Source: Rhynchosporium graminicola
Taxonomy: Eukaryota > Ascomycota > Leotiomycetes > Helotiales > Ploettnerulaceae
Length of the DNA stretch: 64,000 nt
Direction of reading: 5' to 3'
Assembly: GCA_900074885.1 (NCBI GenBank)
Contig: FJUW01000020.1
Location: forward strand, 212,199 to 276,198
Made by a program: the position numbers and the translations under genes. Shown in pieces: positions 36,209-46,854 of this stretch (positions within the stretch are counted from its first letter, which is position 1; every line of letters starts with the position of its first letter). Below the pieces are notes generated by a model. It did no database searches, was not told the DNA's origin, and worked only from the letters and a program-made list of their open reading frames with translations.

Positions 36209-37663
36209 ATGTATTTCAATTTTTTCTTAAGCTCCCTAGTGGGTATATTGATTTATGTTGCACCAACTCTTGCCGATCAAACATACACTGTGCAGTCTTC
36301 GACAAATTGGGGCATATGGGAGGGCTGGGGAACAGCACTCGCATGGTGGGGAAAGGTCTATGGTGATCGGGACGATCTTTCAAAGATCTTCTTCACCACC
36401 ACTTCCACAACTTTGAACGGGACTTCAATTCCAGGCTTAGGTCTCAACATTGTTCGGTACAATGCTGGCGCCGGTAGTTCCAGCACTCACCAAGGAAAAA
36501 AAATGGTCAAATCAACAACTATCAAGCCTTGGCGGCAGCTGGACGGGTTCTGGGTAAACGGGAATAGCACGAGCCCGACCTCTTCCTCCTGGGATTGGTC
36601 AGTCGACGCAAATCAACGTATGGCATTGACCAAGGCACGCGATAACGGCGCCAACATATTCGAACTCTTCTCCAACTCTCCGATGTGGTGGCAGTGCAAA
36701 AATCAGAACCCGAGCGGTGCAAGCGACGGTAGTGAGAACATCTTGGCCTCGAGTCTGCAACAGCACGCCTACTATCTGGCCACCATTGCCAAGCATGCAA
36801 TTGCAAATTGGGGCATTACCTTTTCAACAGTGGAGCCTTTCAATGAACCCTCAATGATCTGGTGGAGAGCCAATGGTAAGCAAGAAGGTAGTTACATGAA
36901 ACCCGACACGCAGTCAACTATCATCAACTACTTGCGGGCAGAATTGGACAAACAAGGGTTGTCGTCGATGAAGATCGCAGCTTCAGACGAAACTTCAGTC
37001 GATCAAGCAGCTGCCACTTGGCGGGCTTTGACTACTGATGCCAGAAACAATGTCTACCGCATCAACCATCACGGCTATGAAGGCATCGGTGGAAATCGTG
37101 CTGCACTATACACTCTTGCTTCCAGCGCAGGGAAGGCTCTCTGGAATAGCGAGTACGGTGAGAAAGACTCAACCGGCGTTCAACTGGTGGCCAACGTGAT
37201 GCTAGACTTACATCGGCTGCATCCGACAGCGTGGTCGTATTGGCAAGCTCTGGACAGTGGTGGCTGGGGACTGATAGATTCCGACAGAGATGCAGCCACC
37301 GTTGGAGCTGTGTCCTCGAAGTACTACGCTTTAGCTCACTTCACACGTCACATTCGTCAAGGCATGAAAATCTTAGATGGAGGGAGCGATACTGTGGTTG
37401 CAGCACTCGACTCGAAAAAGAACAAGCTGATAATCGTTGCGGTCAACTTCGGTGTGGCTCAATACCTCAACTTTGACCTCTCGAAGTTTTCTGGTGTAAC
37501 GAACGGTGCCACTGTAACCCGTTGGTCCACCCAGCTCGGAGAAACCGGTTCTCGATACATTTTGCATCCGAATGATACAATTCTTAGTGGCGCGAAATTC
37601 CGGTCATTCTTCAGTACCAATGTTATTCAGACCTTTGAAGTCTCTCTCGGCGCTGGGAATTGA
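36209..37663 (+). CDS. Secreted GH30 glycosidase, probable endo-beta-1,6-galactanase
   Basis: Single exon; the ATG at 36209 gives 484 residues. The frame is open upstream to a GTG but the conserved start is here. Seen: a signal peptide of about 22 residues ending near TLADQ; the motif WGTALAWWG and GLNIVRYNAG of the (beta/alpha)8 barrel; acid/base Glu in EPFNEPS (about residue 213); nucleophile Glu in WNSEYGE (about 315); SYWQALDSGGWGLI; and a C-terminal beta-domain. Known: this pattern is GH30 subfamily 5, whose characterised fungal members (Trichoderma 6GAL type) cut beta-1,6-galactan side chains of arabinogalactan. Inference: an extracellular enzyme acting on plant cell-wall material. All catalytic residues and full length are kept, in contrast to its decayed surroundings. 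Confidence 0.88.
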   Translation: MYFNFFLSSLVGILIYVAPTLADQTYTVQSSTNWGIWEGWGTALAWWGKVYGDRDDLSKIFFTTTSTTLNGTSIPGLGLNIVRYNAGAGSSSTHQGKKMVKSTTIKPWRQLDGFWVNGNSTSPTSSSWDWSVDANQRMALTKARDNGANIFELFSNSPMWWQCKNQNPSGASDGSENILASSLQQHAYYLATIAKHAIANWGITFSTVEPFNEPSMIWWRANGKQEGSYMKPDTQSTIINYLRAELDKQGLSSMKIAASDETSVDQAAATWRALTTDARNNVYRINHHGYEGIGGNRAALYTLASSAGKALWNSEYGEKDSTGVQLVANVMLDLHRLHPTAWSYWQALDSGGWGLIDSDRDAATVGAVSSKYYALAHFTRHIRQGMKILDGGSDTVVAALDSKKNKLIIVAVNFGVAQYLNFDLSKFSGVTNGATVTRWSTQLGETGSRYILHPNDTILSGAKFRSFFSTNVIQTFEVSLGAGN

Positions 37664-38420
37664 GGGTCAAGCACAACCATGAAGACAAGTATGTGCTACT
37701 TGAGCAACCAATTCTCAACCGGCAACAACTACAACGAATAGCGGCGAGAGTTCTGTAGCCCAAGAAGAATAATCGGAGGGGATTTATTTGGGAGGAGAAA
37801 ATTTTGGTGTCAATCCTTTCACATTAAGGTTCCAGATAAGTATTATTTCGTGTATCTTTGGGGCGCAGGTAGATCCGTAGGGGAGCCAAAGCCATGTATA
37901 TAACATTCTATTACCATGCGTCCACACTCTGAGCCATATCTTCGCTTCTTATGAAGACTCGGCAAAACTTGCAGAGATTTCTAACTCTTCTAATCAAGAT
38001 CTAAAACATAATATAGTACATGGCATTCAATCGGACGTGTATTGCAGCATTATTATCTGAAGTCTAAAATGGATAGATGGATGATATATTATGTATTGCT
38101 TGTCAGGAGTTAAAATGCTGACTTCCATGAGACATGTATAGGAGGGTAACGTAAGATAATGCTGTGACCTAATAGCGAGCCCTCGAGCCGCGGCCGGGAA
38201 CTGGCTATTAGTCTTTAAAAGCCATTAGTCTTTCAAAAGCCATTAGAGAGTTCTCGCTTCTCCCTCTGGCACATGTAGTGGCTATTATGAGTTCCGAATC
38301 GGTCTTGACCTAGAGACCTTGTTGGCTGGACAGAGAGCAGAGGCAGTCAACGATCCTCATCGAATTTGTCATCGACTTCTTGTAGGCGAGTAGCTCTCCT
38401 CAGCACTCTCCGACACATCT
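37664..38420. other. Intergenic
   Basis: 3' flank of the GH30 gene and of BTB-like copy B. No gene. It contains the short direct repeat GCCATTAGTCTTT..AAAAGCCATTAG near 38220-38250. Confidence 0.45.
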
Positions 38421-39221
38421 TCATCGACGATTCCAGGGCGGTCTTTCAAGGGGCGACAGATTTCGAGCTCCAAGCTTTGCAGCCACCTGCATCGATAAGT
38501 CGTCCTTCTCCCCTAGCAGCTTTCGAATGTCGTCCGAACCACCTTCCTCCCGAGAATCCCTGAAAAGGAATACATCCAACGCGAATTTTACCATCTTCTT
38601 GTTACCCCAGTAGACCGAGCAACTGGTACGATCACATCCATGGTCAGGATCGTGGCTGAAATCAGCTTCTTGTCAGATAGATTGTGCTCGTGTCCAGCTG
38701 AAGCTAGCTTTCCAGTTTGCTGTCGCGATTCATCTCAATGCACGGGTCTCCAAAGCACTTTGAGAGTTCTTGAAGACATAGGTCCATGAATGACGGTGCT
38801 CCTATCAACTGTCCCAAACGCCAGGGCCCCCATGGCCAAGAAGACATCATCGTCGAGCTTTGAGGTATAAAGCCATTTCGCGATACAAGCCATGAAAGCG
38901 CTGAATTGTCCGTCCTCGCACCAAAGCTGAACCTCTGAGCATCCTAGTACCTGCTCGGCAGTGAATATCGTCTTTCCTGGATTGTTTTCGCAGACATCAT
39001 TGAAGCGGTGAGACACAGCCCGGAGAAGTACTTCGAGGAGACGAATGACATCTCGATGGTTTCGATCCTGGGAGTAGTTTTTGAAATAGATGACTTCGAT
39101 CAAGTGTGACCGTTGTAATCTGACAATTTTTGTAAGCTAAAGAGACCATGAAATTCGAGATCACATACCTGCTGAAGAATTCATCTCCGCCCACTGTACT
39201 GAGGAATTGTGCTGCAGCCAT
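38421..39221 (-). pseudogene. BTB-like family copy B, frame-broken
   Basis: Exon 1 39221-39169 (53 nt, MAAAQFLSTVGGDEFFSR), a 49-nt phase-2 intron (GTATGT..GTCAG), then exon 2 from 39119. It reads as the family: IEVIYF, AVSHRFNDV, IAKWLYTSKLDDD. The first frame stops at 38735. The family's C-terminal region resumes in another frame: ADFSHDPD..DRT at about 38660-38620, VYWGNKKMVKFALD, and RPPWNR ending at the TGA 38421-38423. It matches copy C segment by segment (ADFSPNHDMDLDRT, VFWGSKKILLSIFD, GPPWAAEN). So the gene is split by a frameshift and in-frame stops between about 38770 and 38665, unless an unrecognised intron lies there. Probably dead. Confidence 0.6.
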
Positions 39222-39364
39222 CCTGTGGTCTGAAGTGAAACCTACGGGTGATGATGATGATAGTCATTATCGTCCAGCGGTGATGGGCTGATAGCTCATC
39301 ACCTGAGCCTCCCGAAGGGCATACTGACGTGTCTAGCTAGGGTCTCAATCTATGTATAAACACA

Positions 39365-40290
39365 GTGCCTTTAGTGATAAATTCCCGCCTGAAGGCGCGT
39401 TAGCCGGAGCCGGTCTTCTTAGCTGATCCCCGCCGGTTAGGACGTAGCGCTAGTAAGATTTCTTAATAGTAATAAAATAGTATATAGTTATAGTATAAAG
39501 TGATATAAGGTTTTAGCTGAAAACCTATAGTCTTTAGTTCCGAAAGAGCCTTATTCGCGCCGAGAGGCCTAATAAAGGAAATATTTTTAGTATTTTGTAA
39601 TATTAGTAGACGAGAAAGAAAGAAAATAAGATAGTAATATCGAATGAAGTTCCCCCGGGGGTATAGCGTTCTCCCCGGAGGTTATAACTATAGGTCAGAG
39701 AAAAAGCGAGTGCTATAAGCTACCGAGGGCAGATCTTAGTATAGACGTCCGTTAGAAAGAGGAAGTCTTCGAACTCCTTCGGGTTCCGGAGGAGGATATT
39801 TAGATACTTTTTGGTATCCTTTTTATTATTACTAATTAGTATTCTTAGCTTAAAAGGCTAGTGTTTAAAGACCCTTTATATCTTCCGGCATATCATAAGA
39901 TATTCCGGGGTCTTAACCTTACTGTATATGCATTTGAGATTAGCGTCCGGGTGATTGAACTTGCGGTAATACTAAGAGAAGTCGCCGTAGGAGGTGCGGG
40001 CTGCAAGGAGTCGATATAGTATCGTCTGTTTAAGGGCGAGTCCGCGGGGGGGTTTTGCAATATAGGGGAGGCCCTAATTGCGATACTACTTAGAGAGTGT
40101 GTCTTCTTGTTTATGCTACTACTCGCCTAGAGCTTCGTGGCACTGTTCTCTGAAGGAGGAGCGGATGCCGCTGACTATTAGTTATGAGGCTCTGCCTTCG
40201 TCCTAGCGAGGGTTTCGTGCACCTTCATCTGCGAGTTCATCTGCAGCCTCGTTGCCTTCGATCCCAGTGTGTCCGGGTGAGTGAAACCTA
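39365..40290 (-). mobile_element. Tad-like LINE 3' fragment (RNase H tail), RIP-damaged
   Basis: On the minus strand 40290-40203 reads FHSPGHTGIEGNEAADELAD, the classic RNase H C-terminal motif of fungal non-LTR retrotransposons. Further along, about 39997-39870 reads RTSYGDFS, YYRKFNHPDANLKC and KTPEYLMICRK, the Cys/His tail found after RNase H in Tad-type elements, with stops and Cys losses. Reverse transcriptase and endonuclease are absent, so this is a 5'-truncated or decayed copy. From about 39400 to 40130 the sequence is almost free of CA dinucleotides (four counted in 39421-39900) and full of TA, as RIP leaves it. The RNase H motif itself is not so altered. Confidence 0.75.
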
Positions 40291-40300
40291 CGGGGAAGGT

Positions 40301-40969
40301 CAGCAATACTGATTTTTTTTCCTTTTGCACTCTGATCGTGACCTGCCTTTGAAAATTCCCCGAGGTTATTGAAATATTAACAATGATGTGGTAATTATAT
40401 TGCAAAGACGAAGCTGAAGTTGCGCAGGGATTTCTTAGATGGCTCGAAATCGAGTGCCTCGGAAGATGTTTATCGCGAGGATTGACTTACGGCTTCTCCC
40501 AGACATTGCTGCCTCCGAAAGAACGCGATTGCCGCCTCGTCCATTGATTTAATCTGAAGGGGAAAATCCTAGTTAGCAAAGAGTTGTGTAAGTACGCCGT
40601 TTATTTCTTCCATCAACGATTGAGCTCAATGCTTGATAACATGCTGTGTAGAGTGGCGAAAGATCCCAAAATTCAATATTCAATCCTCAATATTCCATAG
40701 TGCCGCATTTGTAATTCTGCAAAGCAATTTTCTTGAAAAGAACTATAGGCAAAGGCGATTTCAATCGAGGTGGTGTCGTATATATGGTATTATACATTAC
40801 CAAAAACAATTGATATCTAAGTTTGTTATCTTGCCGAAACATGCGATGCCTTGCATATCTTAGAAATTTCCTGACGTATCTATGAAAGGTCAACCTTATG
40901 TCTGCTGGTTTGCTTATCCACGTTTTGATGATTGTGCGCGCAGCTTTTTTGTGGAAGACCTTCATATTT
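40301..40969. other. Intergenic
   Basis: AT-rich sequence upstream of the LINE fragment; no reverse transcriptase motif and no gene seen. Confidence 0.4.
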
Positions 40970-41650
40970 TCCGCTTTTCTTTCCTCGACGAAAGCTCGTC
41001 TATAATTGCTTTTTGGATATCTTGAATCTTTGCTTATCTCTGTTCCACAAGTCGATCAAAGCTGTCATAGTACTCCTGTAGTCGTTTGCCGGCGAGAACT
41101 GCGGCATGAGCTACCGCAATAACATAACAACTTCACTTATCGAACGAATGGTATGAGCATCCTAGATTTAGGTTAGGGGATGATACGGAAGAGTTCATTT
41201 CCATGTATATTCTTCTAATGATGTCCTGATCTGAATACTTGCAGTAGACTCTGTTATAATTTACTGGGTTTGAAATCCTGACATGAAAATCCATGTGGTC
41301 GCGGAAACTCCAGTGTCTCGACGTATTCATTGGCTTTGTCTATGACAGACAGGCTGTATTCCAACTGCTCGTGGGCAGACTCTAGCACCGCCAGGGTAGG
41401 GACTTAGTTGGATCTGCAGATGGTGTAAAGACGTGTATGTAGGGATCCTCTACCGCAAAAGTCATCATCTCCCGGAAAGCTTTCGAGATACTTATCACCG
41501 AGTGAGACTATGATTTCCCAGTAGCTGCGAGACGCCTCATCGTTCGGGCCTCGTGGTCGTTTTCCGGGACCGTGATATAGATCTGGATGATGCTTCTGTT
41601 CAGAGATTGTAGCTGATTATCTTCTTCCGTTAGAAGTTCCCCTCTCAGAC
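40970..41650 (-). pseudogene. Coding-like debris of an unknown gene
   Basis: The minus strand shows protein-like stretches that shift frame and hit stops. First is ELLTEEDNQLQSLNRSI with ITVPENDHEARTMRR (about 41640-41530). Then WEIIVSLGDKYLESFPGDDD and SAHEQLEYSLSVIDKANEY in one shared frame with stops (about 41520-41320). Last is KRLQEYYDSFDRLVEQR and AKIQDIQKAIIDELSS around a TAA (about 41100-40985). Composition is helical, like a real gene that has decayed. No family recognised. Chance is less likely than for single frames because the pieces follow in order on one strand. Confidence 0.3.
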
Positions 41651-42541
41651 TGTCGTTACAGAGTTTAGTGTGGACCGACTAAGCGAGCTTTGTGTTTTGA
41701 AGTGGAATTCCGAAGCTGAAATCGGAAATGTAACGAGCCTCATAAAAGGGTGGGAGTGGAAATTCACGAGCCCAGATAATACGCGGCGGTACTGCAGATG
41801 TTGTTATTGTTCTAAGTGGGCTCGAGTCACTACGGAATTTCTCTGGAAACCACGCTAGAGTTCTCTAGAGAACTACCAGTAGCTCGGTGTTAAATCTAAT
41901 CAAGGAAAATCTACCGATAAATTACCAGGAACTTTATCGCGCGTGTAATCGTTCGGGTTTTAACACAGGGGGAGACTCGAAAGGGTCACAAACAGTTTTG
42001 TAGCGGCTGGATTTCGCCAAGACATTTCGCACCTGAATATGCCTTGTACTTAAAGACTTATGTCGTTATGTCTCAATATCATGGTCTCACGAGACATTGC
42101 CAAAATTATCACGAACATCTATGTGAATTGTACGTCGAGCGGGAGGAATGAAGCATAACAACATCGAAAGTGAATTTAATTTGACTTCCAAAGGATCCAA
42201 AGGACTCTACTTCATTTTGACCTTTGAATTAATACCTTTGAAAATGGAGGCGATCGTCGCCTCTCGATCAACATCAATGCTATTTCCCATGCTGCTCAAT
42301 GCTCGCGTCTGCCACCTAGTCCATCCATCCTTGAGAACGATAACTTAGCTATGACCAGGCAATAGACCAGAGACAAACTTCGCAAGCGAAAGATTGTCTA
42401 AGATGAAGTCATCTTCGGCTTGCAAATTTGGTGGTCCAGAATCCTGAAGCTTTTTCGAGAAAAAAAAACAATGTCGATGGCATCAAGCCCTGGACTTCTT
42501 GCTGTATCTCACGCCGATTCCTCCACTGACTTTCATTTTCC
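41651..42541. other. Intergenic
   Basis: No gene supported; only short frames of 60-70 codons without domain features. Confidence 0.4.
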
Positions 42542-43374
42542 TCAAGAGCGATTTGACTCATCCTCTGTGTCCATCGTCATCTCATCAGAAAAGTACTTCT
42601 CAATGTTCTCGGCAGCCCAAGGAGGACCATGAACCTCTCCTGAAGCAACAAGCATTTCCCTAGTGGGAAGAATGACTGCCTGTTCGCCACCAGCTCGAAT
42701 TATGTTAGCAACACCAGTGCTGTCCATACCAAGCCAAGCTGTGGCGTCGAAAATGGAGAGGAGTATCTTTTTGCTCCCCCAGAATACTTCGCCCTTGGTA
42801 CGGTCGAGATCCATGTCATGATTGGGAGAAAAATCTGCACGCTCCCAGGCTGCATCGAGCTTGTCCTCAATCATACCTGAGCTTGCGAATTCAAGCTCAC
42901 GCTGGTTGCTGACATCTTCTTTGGCATTACATTTGGAAACAACAGCTGACAACGCTCGGATGACCGCGTTCTCCAAATTCGGCGATTTTAGTATTGATCC
43001 AAAGTTCCAGATATCGAAGAAGAGACCGAGTGGCTCAGAGGTAATTTGGGCGTGTAGAGCCATCTTGAAAAGTGTCCAATCGTCATACGATTAAGATATG
43101 TCCAGCTTTCATAATGGTTCTTTCCGAGCGCGTAAACATTGGAAGGAAGGAGGTGAGCTGCTGCCGCAAAGCGTGAGAAATCGTTTCGAAGCTGCACATG
43201 CCAGAACCCCCGAAAAACTTATAGTCTCCTCCTGTTGCGAGAAGCTGATCTCGATGGTTCGAGAGGTAAAAAGCCTGTTTTGTTAACAAATTCTTCGCGC
43301 ACATAAAGGTTGGATGAGTACCTTTCCATGAAGTCATCATGACTTTCCTCACCCCGAAGCAGTTCCACGGCCAT
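42542..43374 (-). pseudogene. BTB-like family copy C, two frameshifts
   Basis: Exon 1 43374-43322 (53 nt, MAVELLRGEESHDDFMER), a 47-nt phase-2 intron (GTACTC..AACAG), exon 2 from 43274. The exon 2 start (SRTIEISFS, VLACAASKRF) matches the family. The frame then ends at a TGA near 43128. The family sequence goes on in a second frame (GHFSRWLYTPKL, about 43080-43045) and from there in a third (TSEPLGLFFDIWNFG, SPNLENAV, DMDLDRTKGEVFWGSKK, PPWAAENIEKYF) to the stop at 42542. The shifts lie too close together for introns. The 173-codon third-frame segment alone is what a gene finder would call; it lacks the BTB start. Probably dead, though recent, since both parts are well kept. Confidence 0.65.
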
Positions 43375-44928
43375 TATGATGTTCTTGCACTAGTGACTCG
43401 AGAAGTCCTTGTGGCGGAACAGACGTGTTGGATGACACAGTTTTGATGCTGCAGGGTGTTGAAGAGGGGAGCTCAGACTGCCAAATGTTGAAGTCTACAA
43501 CTTGTAGCTGTCAGTAATTTACTGTTGATGATATTATGCTTGCAGAGATATTATCCACTTTTATTTTATATTTATTTTGTGGCAAAGTTGTATCACGCAG
43601 CTGATAAAGGTGAGAGCTCACCCATTGAGTATTCAAGACCTGGCGTCCTTTGTGTGTTCGGATTACAGGATTGACTTAAAGAATATTTTTCAACCTAGCA
43701 GAACTCAAATCGCCTATCATTAATATCTTTACAACGATTCTTTGTGGACACCGCGATGCTACTAAAGGTGGTAGAAGTCATCATCTTCAGTCTCTTCGGC
43801 AACTTCCAAGAGTGCTATTACTGATTTGCTTGCTGCTCAGCCAGAAAATATGCCCCGCCGGAGCAAAACTGTTGACTTCATTTTTCAGCTGAGCTTTTGT
43901 CTCTTCAATCTAATGGACAGCGCTGTAGTAATCTTCGTATAAAGCCCTCATCAACAGAATACTATAGAACAGAAATCACGTCCTTCGCCTAGACCAGTGA
44001 GCCCAGGCTCATACTGACAGCACCACATGTGCTTAGATGGAGGCATTGCGTTCCTGGAGATGGTGCTGGAGATAAAGCTATACGAAAAATCAAGAAAGAT
44101 CATCTCGTTGTGGATGGTGAAGATCCCGATTTTCCTCCGCGTGTTCACTGTCATTAACGAAGATTTCTTTTGAATCCCGACCAGAATGAGTGATTGGTAT
44201 GAAAATCGTAGGGTGAACTGTCTGATACAATACCAAGCGTCCGACTTGAGCTTGGCGAACTGATGTGAGGAAGAATGGAGCCGCTCTTTGAACCTCGCTC
44301 CTCGTAATAGAGACGTTGAGGAGGTCGAGGCTTGCAACACCCCGCTCAGAAGATAGACGACACAAGAAAAATAACTCAAGTGCCTGGTAGTAAATATGAA
44401 TATCTATGTGAGACTAAGTTTCAGACGCTGAGCAAGGTGGCAAGAGCAAATCGATGAAGGGAGCCCTCCGACAGTTTTCACGTGAGGCTATGTTGCGGTT
44501 CCTCCAATTATCCAACAGGATTCCTCACAAGGCCTCCGGGCTATAGCTTATGAATTCGAGGTTCAAGAGATATCGAGCTTCTGACTAAGACCCAGAACTA
44601 TTGGCTCAACAGCTAGCTAATATACAGATTTACCCTCTTTGTAGTGCTGAAGACTTGCTCAGCAAACATTTCTCGTCTTCATCACAAACTCAATTATCTG
44701 CGACCAATGAAAATTATCGTTGTCCGGTATGGGGGGTGACCTTCTTTAAGACGACACGTTTCGTATCGGTCCATCATCAAGATGGTAAAGACGTAAGCTC
44801 ATCTCCTACCTAGAGACCAAAAAAACCGACAACGGTACATAGGGTTATTGACGAGTCCAGTGGCGACCACTGAGCATGTAATATCACCATGGGGCTTCAA
44901 CTCTGGAGTCATGGATCCGGAAGATAAA
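43375..44928. other. Gene-poor, with weak coding-like traces
   Basis: Overlapping minus-strand frames at 43951-44379 and 44090-44365 and a helical-looking piece near 43940-43870 (ALYEDYYSAVH, IEETKAQLKNEVNS) may be remains of another dead gene. The last piece loosely resembles the KRLQEYYDSF segment of the debris at 41.0 kb. Nothing can be named. Confidence 0.3.
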
Positions 44929-45975
44929 TTAAGGAGAGTCATATTCTATTTTCAATTTAGGTTCGAATGAAAACATCTCAAGGACGTACCAGTTCGTCCA
45001 GCGGATATAACACTCTTCGATGGATCGTAACAGCCAGGAGGATTTATATTCTTGGGATTCAAAAAGAAAAGTCTTCGATGAGGTATATGGGACTGCGAAT
45101 GGATGATCTGTTGGTGGATGAAGAGCGCTTACCAAGCAGCAATTTGAGTCGCAACTTGAAAGGAGGTCCAAAAGTCCGCAGAAAAGGCATGGCTAAGACA
45201 GTGGGGTATTGCGCACATGAAATCGGATTGTCTGAATTGCCGAAGGAATACACCATGCCATGTTCTGGCAAATTTGGAAGTAGGAAACTGCCGTATGGAA
45301 ATCTCCTTGGCCCCTTCATGTTGCATTATATCCTGCAATTGACAGGCATGAGGTAGAGGCCAGTGGGAGAATAATGATGCAAGGCTGGTTTAAAACTGGA
45401 TCGCGGGTACTGGCAGAAAGGCGCGACGCTGAAGACTTCAGAGCTAACGGACTTCGTTGCAGAAAGAGTGGTGGATTGCCATCGGGGGCCATTCATACAA
45501 AGACAGATATGTCTCAACTGTGCTTGATAATTTCTTCTTGCAAGCGTAAGAAAGCCTGCTCTTCTTCTCCCTAGAGCAGAACCATGTTCACACAGAATAT
45601 TCCGAGCCAGGAGTAAGCTTCATTTTCTTTCCACAAAGTCTCCCGAGTTCACGCCTCTTGCATACGGACTGCAGTGGGAATCTCCTCAAGACTCTTCGCA
45701 CCTGCTAGTATATCGAGACTAATCTGGCTGTTTGCAGATATTTCGATTTTTAGGGTCTGCTTCTCCCCCGGATACTTCCATGCAGCATCATAGAAGCAGA
45801 TGGCGGAAGAGGGACACAAGAGATGTCTACTTATACCATAGTAAAGCTGACGCTTCGCCAGAGCCAATTTACAGGTCATTTTGAGTTTGCGGAAGCCCTC
45901 ACTGGCTACGGCTGGAGATGAATCGATGCTGAAACTATTTTCTTGAACGATTCTTCGTCCTGGTCGTTGTCCCAT
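44929..45975 (-). other. Possible multi-exon or decayed unknown gene
   Basis: The minus strand holds three coding-like blocks in order. 45975-45649 is 108 codons from a true ATG, with LKMTCKLALAKRQLYYGIS and an IEISANSQISLDIL β-like stretch. About 45338-45132 reads EISIRQFPTSKFARTWHGVF and ends in a donor-like GGTAAGC. 45171-44929 contains SSWLLRSIEECYIRWTNWY. No join that keeps frame through all three was established and no family is recognised. It may be a real spliced gene or one more decayed gene in this stretch. Confidence 0.2.
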
Positions 45976-46854
45976 GTCTAAGATAGAATTATGTATGGAG
46001 GAATGCTGAACTAGAGAAAATCTCGAGTTATAAGTTGGTAGTATTATTTAAACACACTGTGAAAAGCGCTTTGCAATAAAGGGATTTATAAGAAACGAGT
46101 GACTTGGGCCGAAGGTCAATGTGTAGCATTACTCGGGGACGAGGTTGTCTATAGCTCGTCTCCCCCTTTCCAGCCCTCGGACGAAAGATGAATAGACTCG
46201 GGGCAGTAGAAATCAGGCTGAGGCTTCGCCAAAGCTACCTTGAGCAGCTAGAGCGCAGGTACTCCTGTATTATGAAACCTTCACCGCAGCGAATAGAGCT
46301 CTAACTAGTCTAGGTAGGCATTAATGTCTGTTTGCAGCACGAAATTGGCCAAAGATTCATGTCGAGGCGCGTTTCCTAAGTCCTACCGAGAAACTTGAAA
46401 TATAGACGAAAGGAGGACTTCTTCGCTACATATCTCTGGCCTTTCTTTGGCTCTACATAGTGACGAATTTGTATCAGATGTTTATACTCATGAGCCAGGC
46501 TTAAGTCGTTTGGCTGTCGCAAGCGAGTAATTAGGCCACCTAGGTACCATCGGCTCGACCCCAATGTTTGCGTCCTGAGGGGCTGAGGGGAACTGGATAG
46601 ATGGAATGAATTCATAAGAGATATTACAAGGAAGGTGTCGTCAAATGATGATTCGGAAGGCAAATGGAAGAAAGACATGTGGTCGCGTTCCCTGTATCTG
46701 GAGCTTTGTTAGCCGAGGCGCTAGTCTCGTAAATTAGCTTATCGATAGATAACCTTATTGACATCAAGCTCTCATTCCCCATCAATACAACCACAGCTCG
46801 CTTCCATCGATTCCTTTCTCTGCCATTCAGTGACTCCACAGCGCTCCCGCAGCG
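45976..46854. other. Intergenic, promoter side of the thioesterase gene
   Basis: No gene supported; a 100-codon minus frame (46376-46678) has no domain. Pyrimidine- and CA-rich leader sequence precedes the ATG at 46855. Confidence 0.45.
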
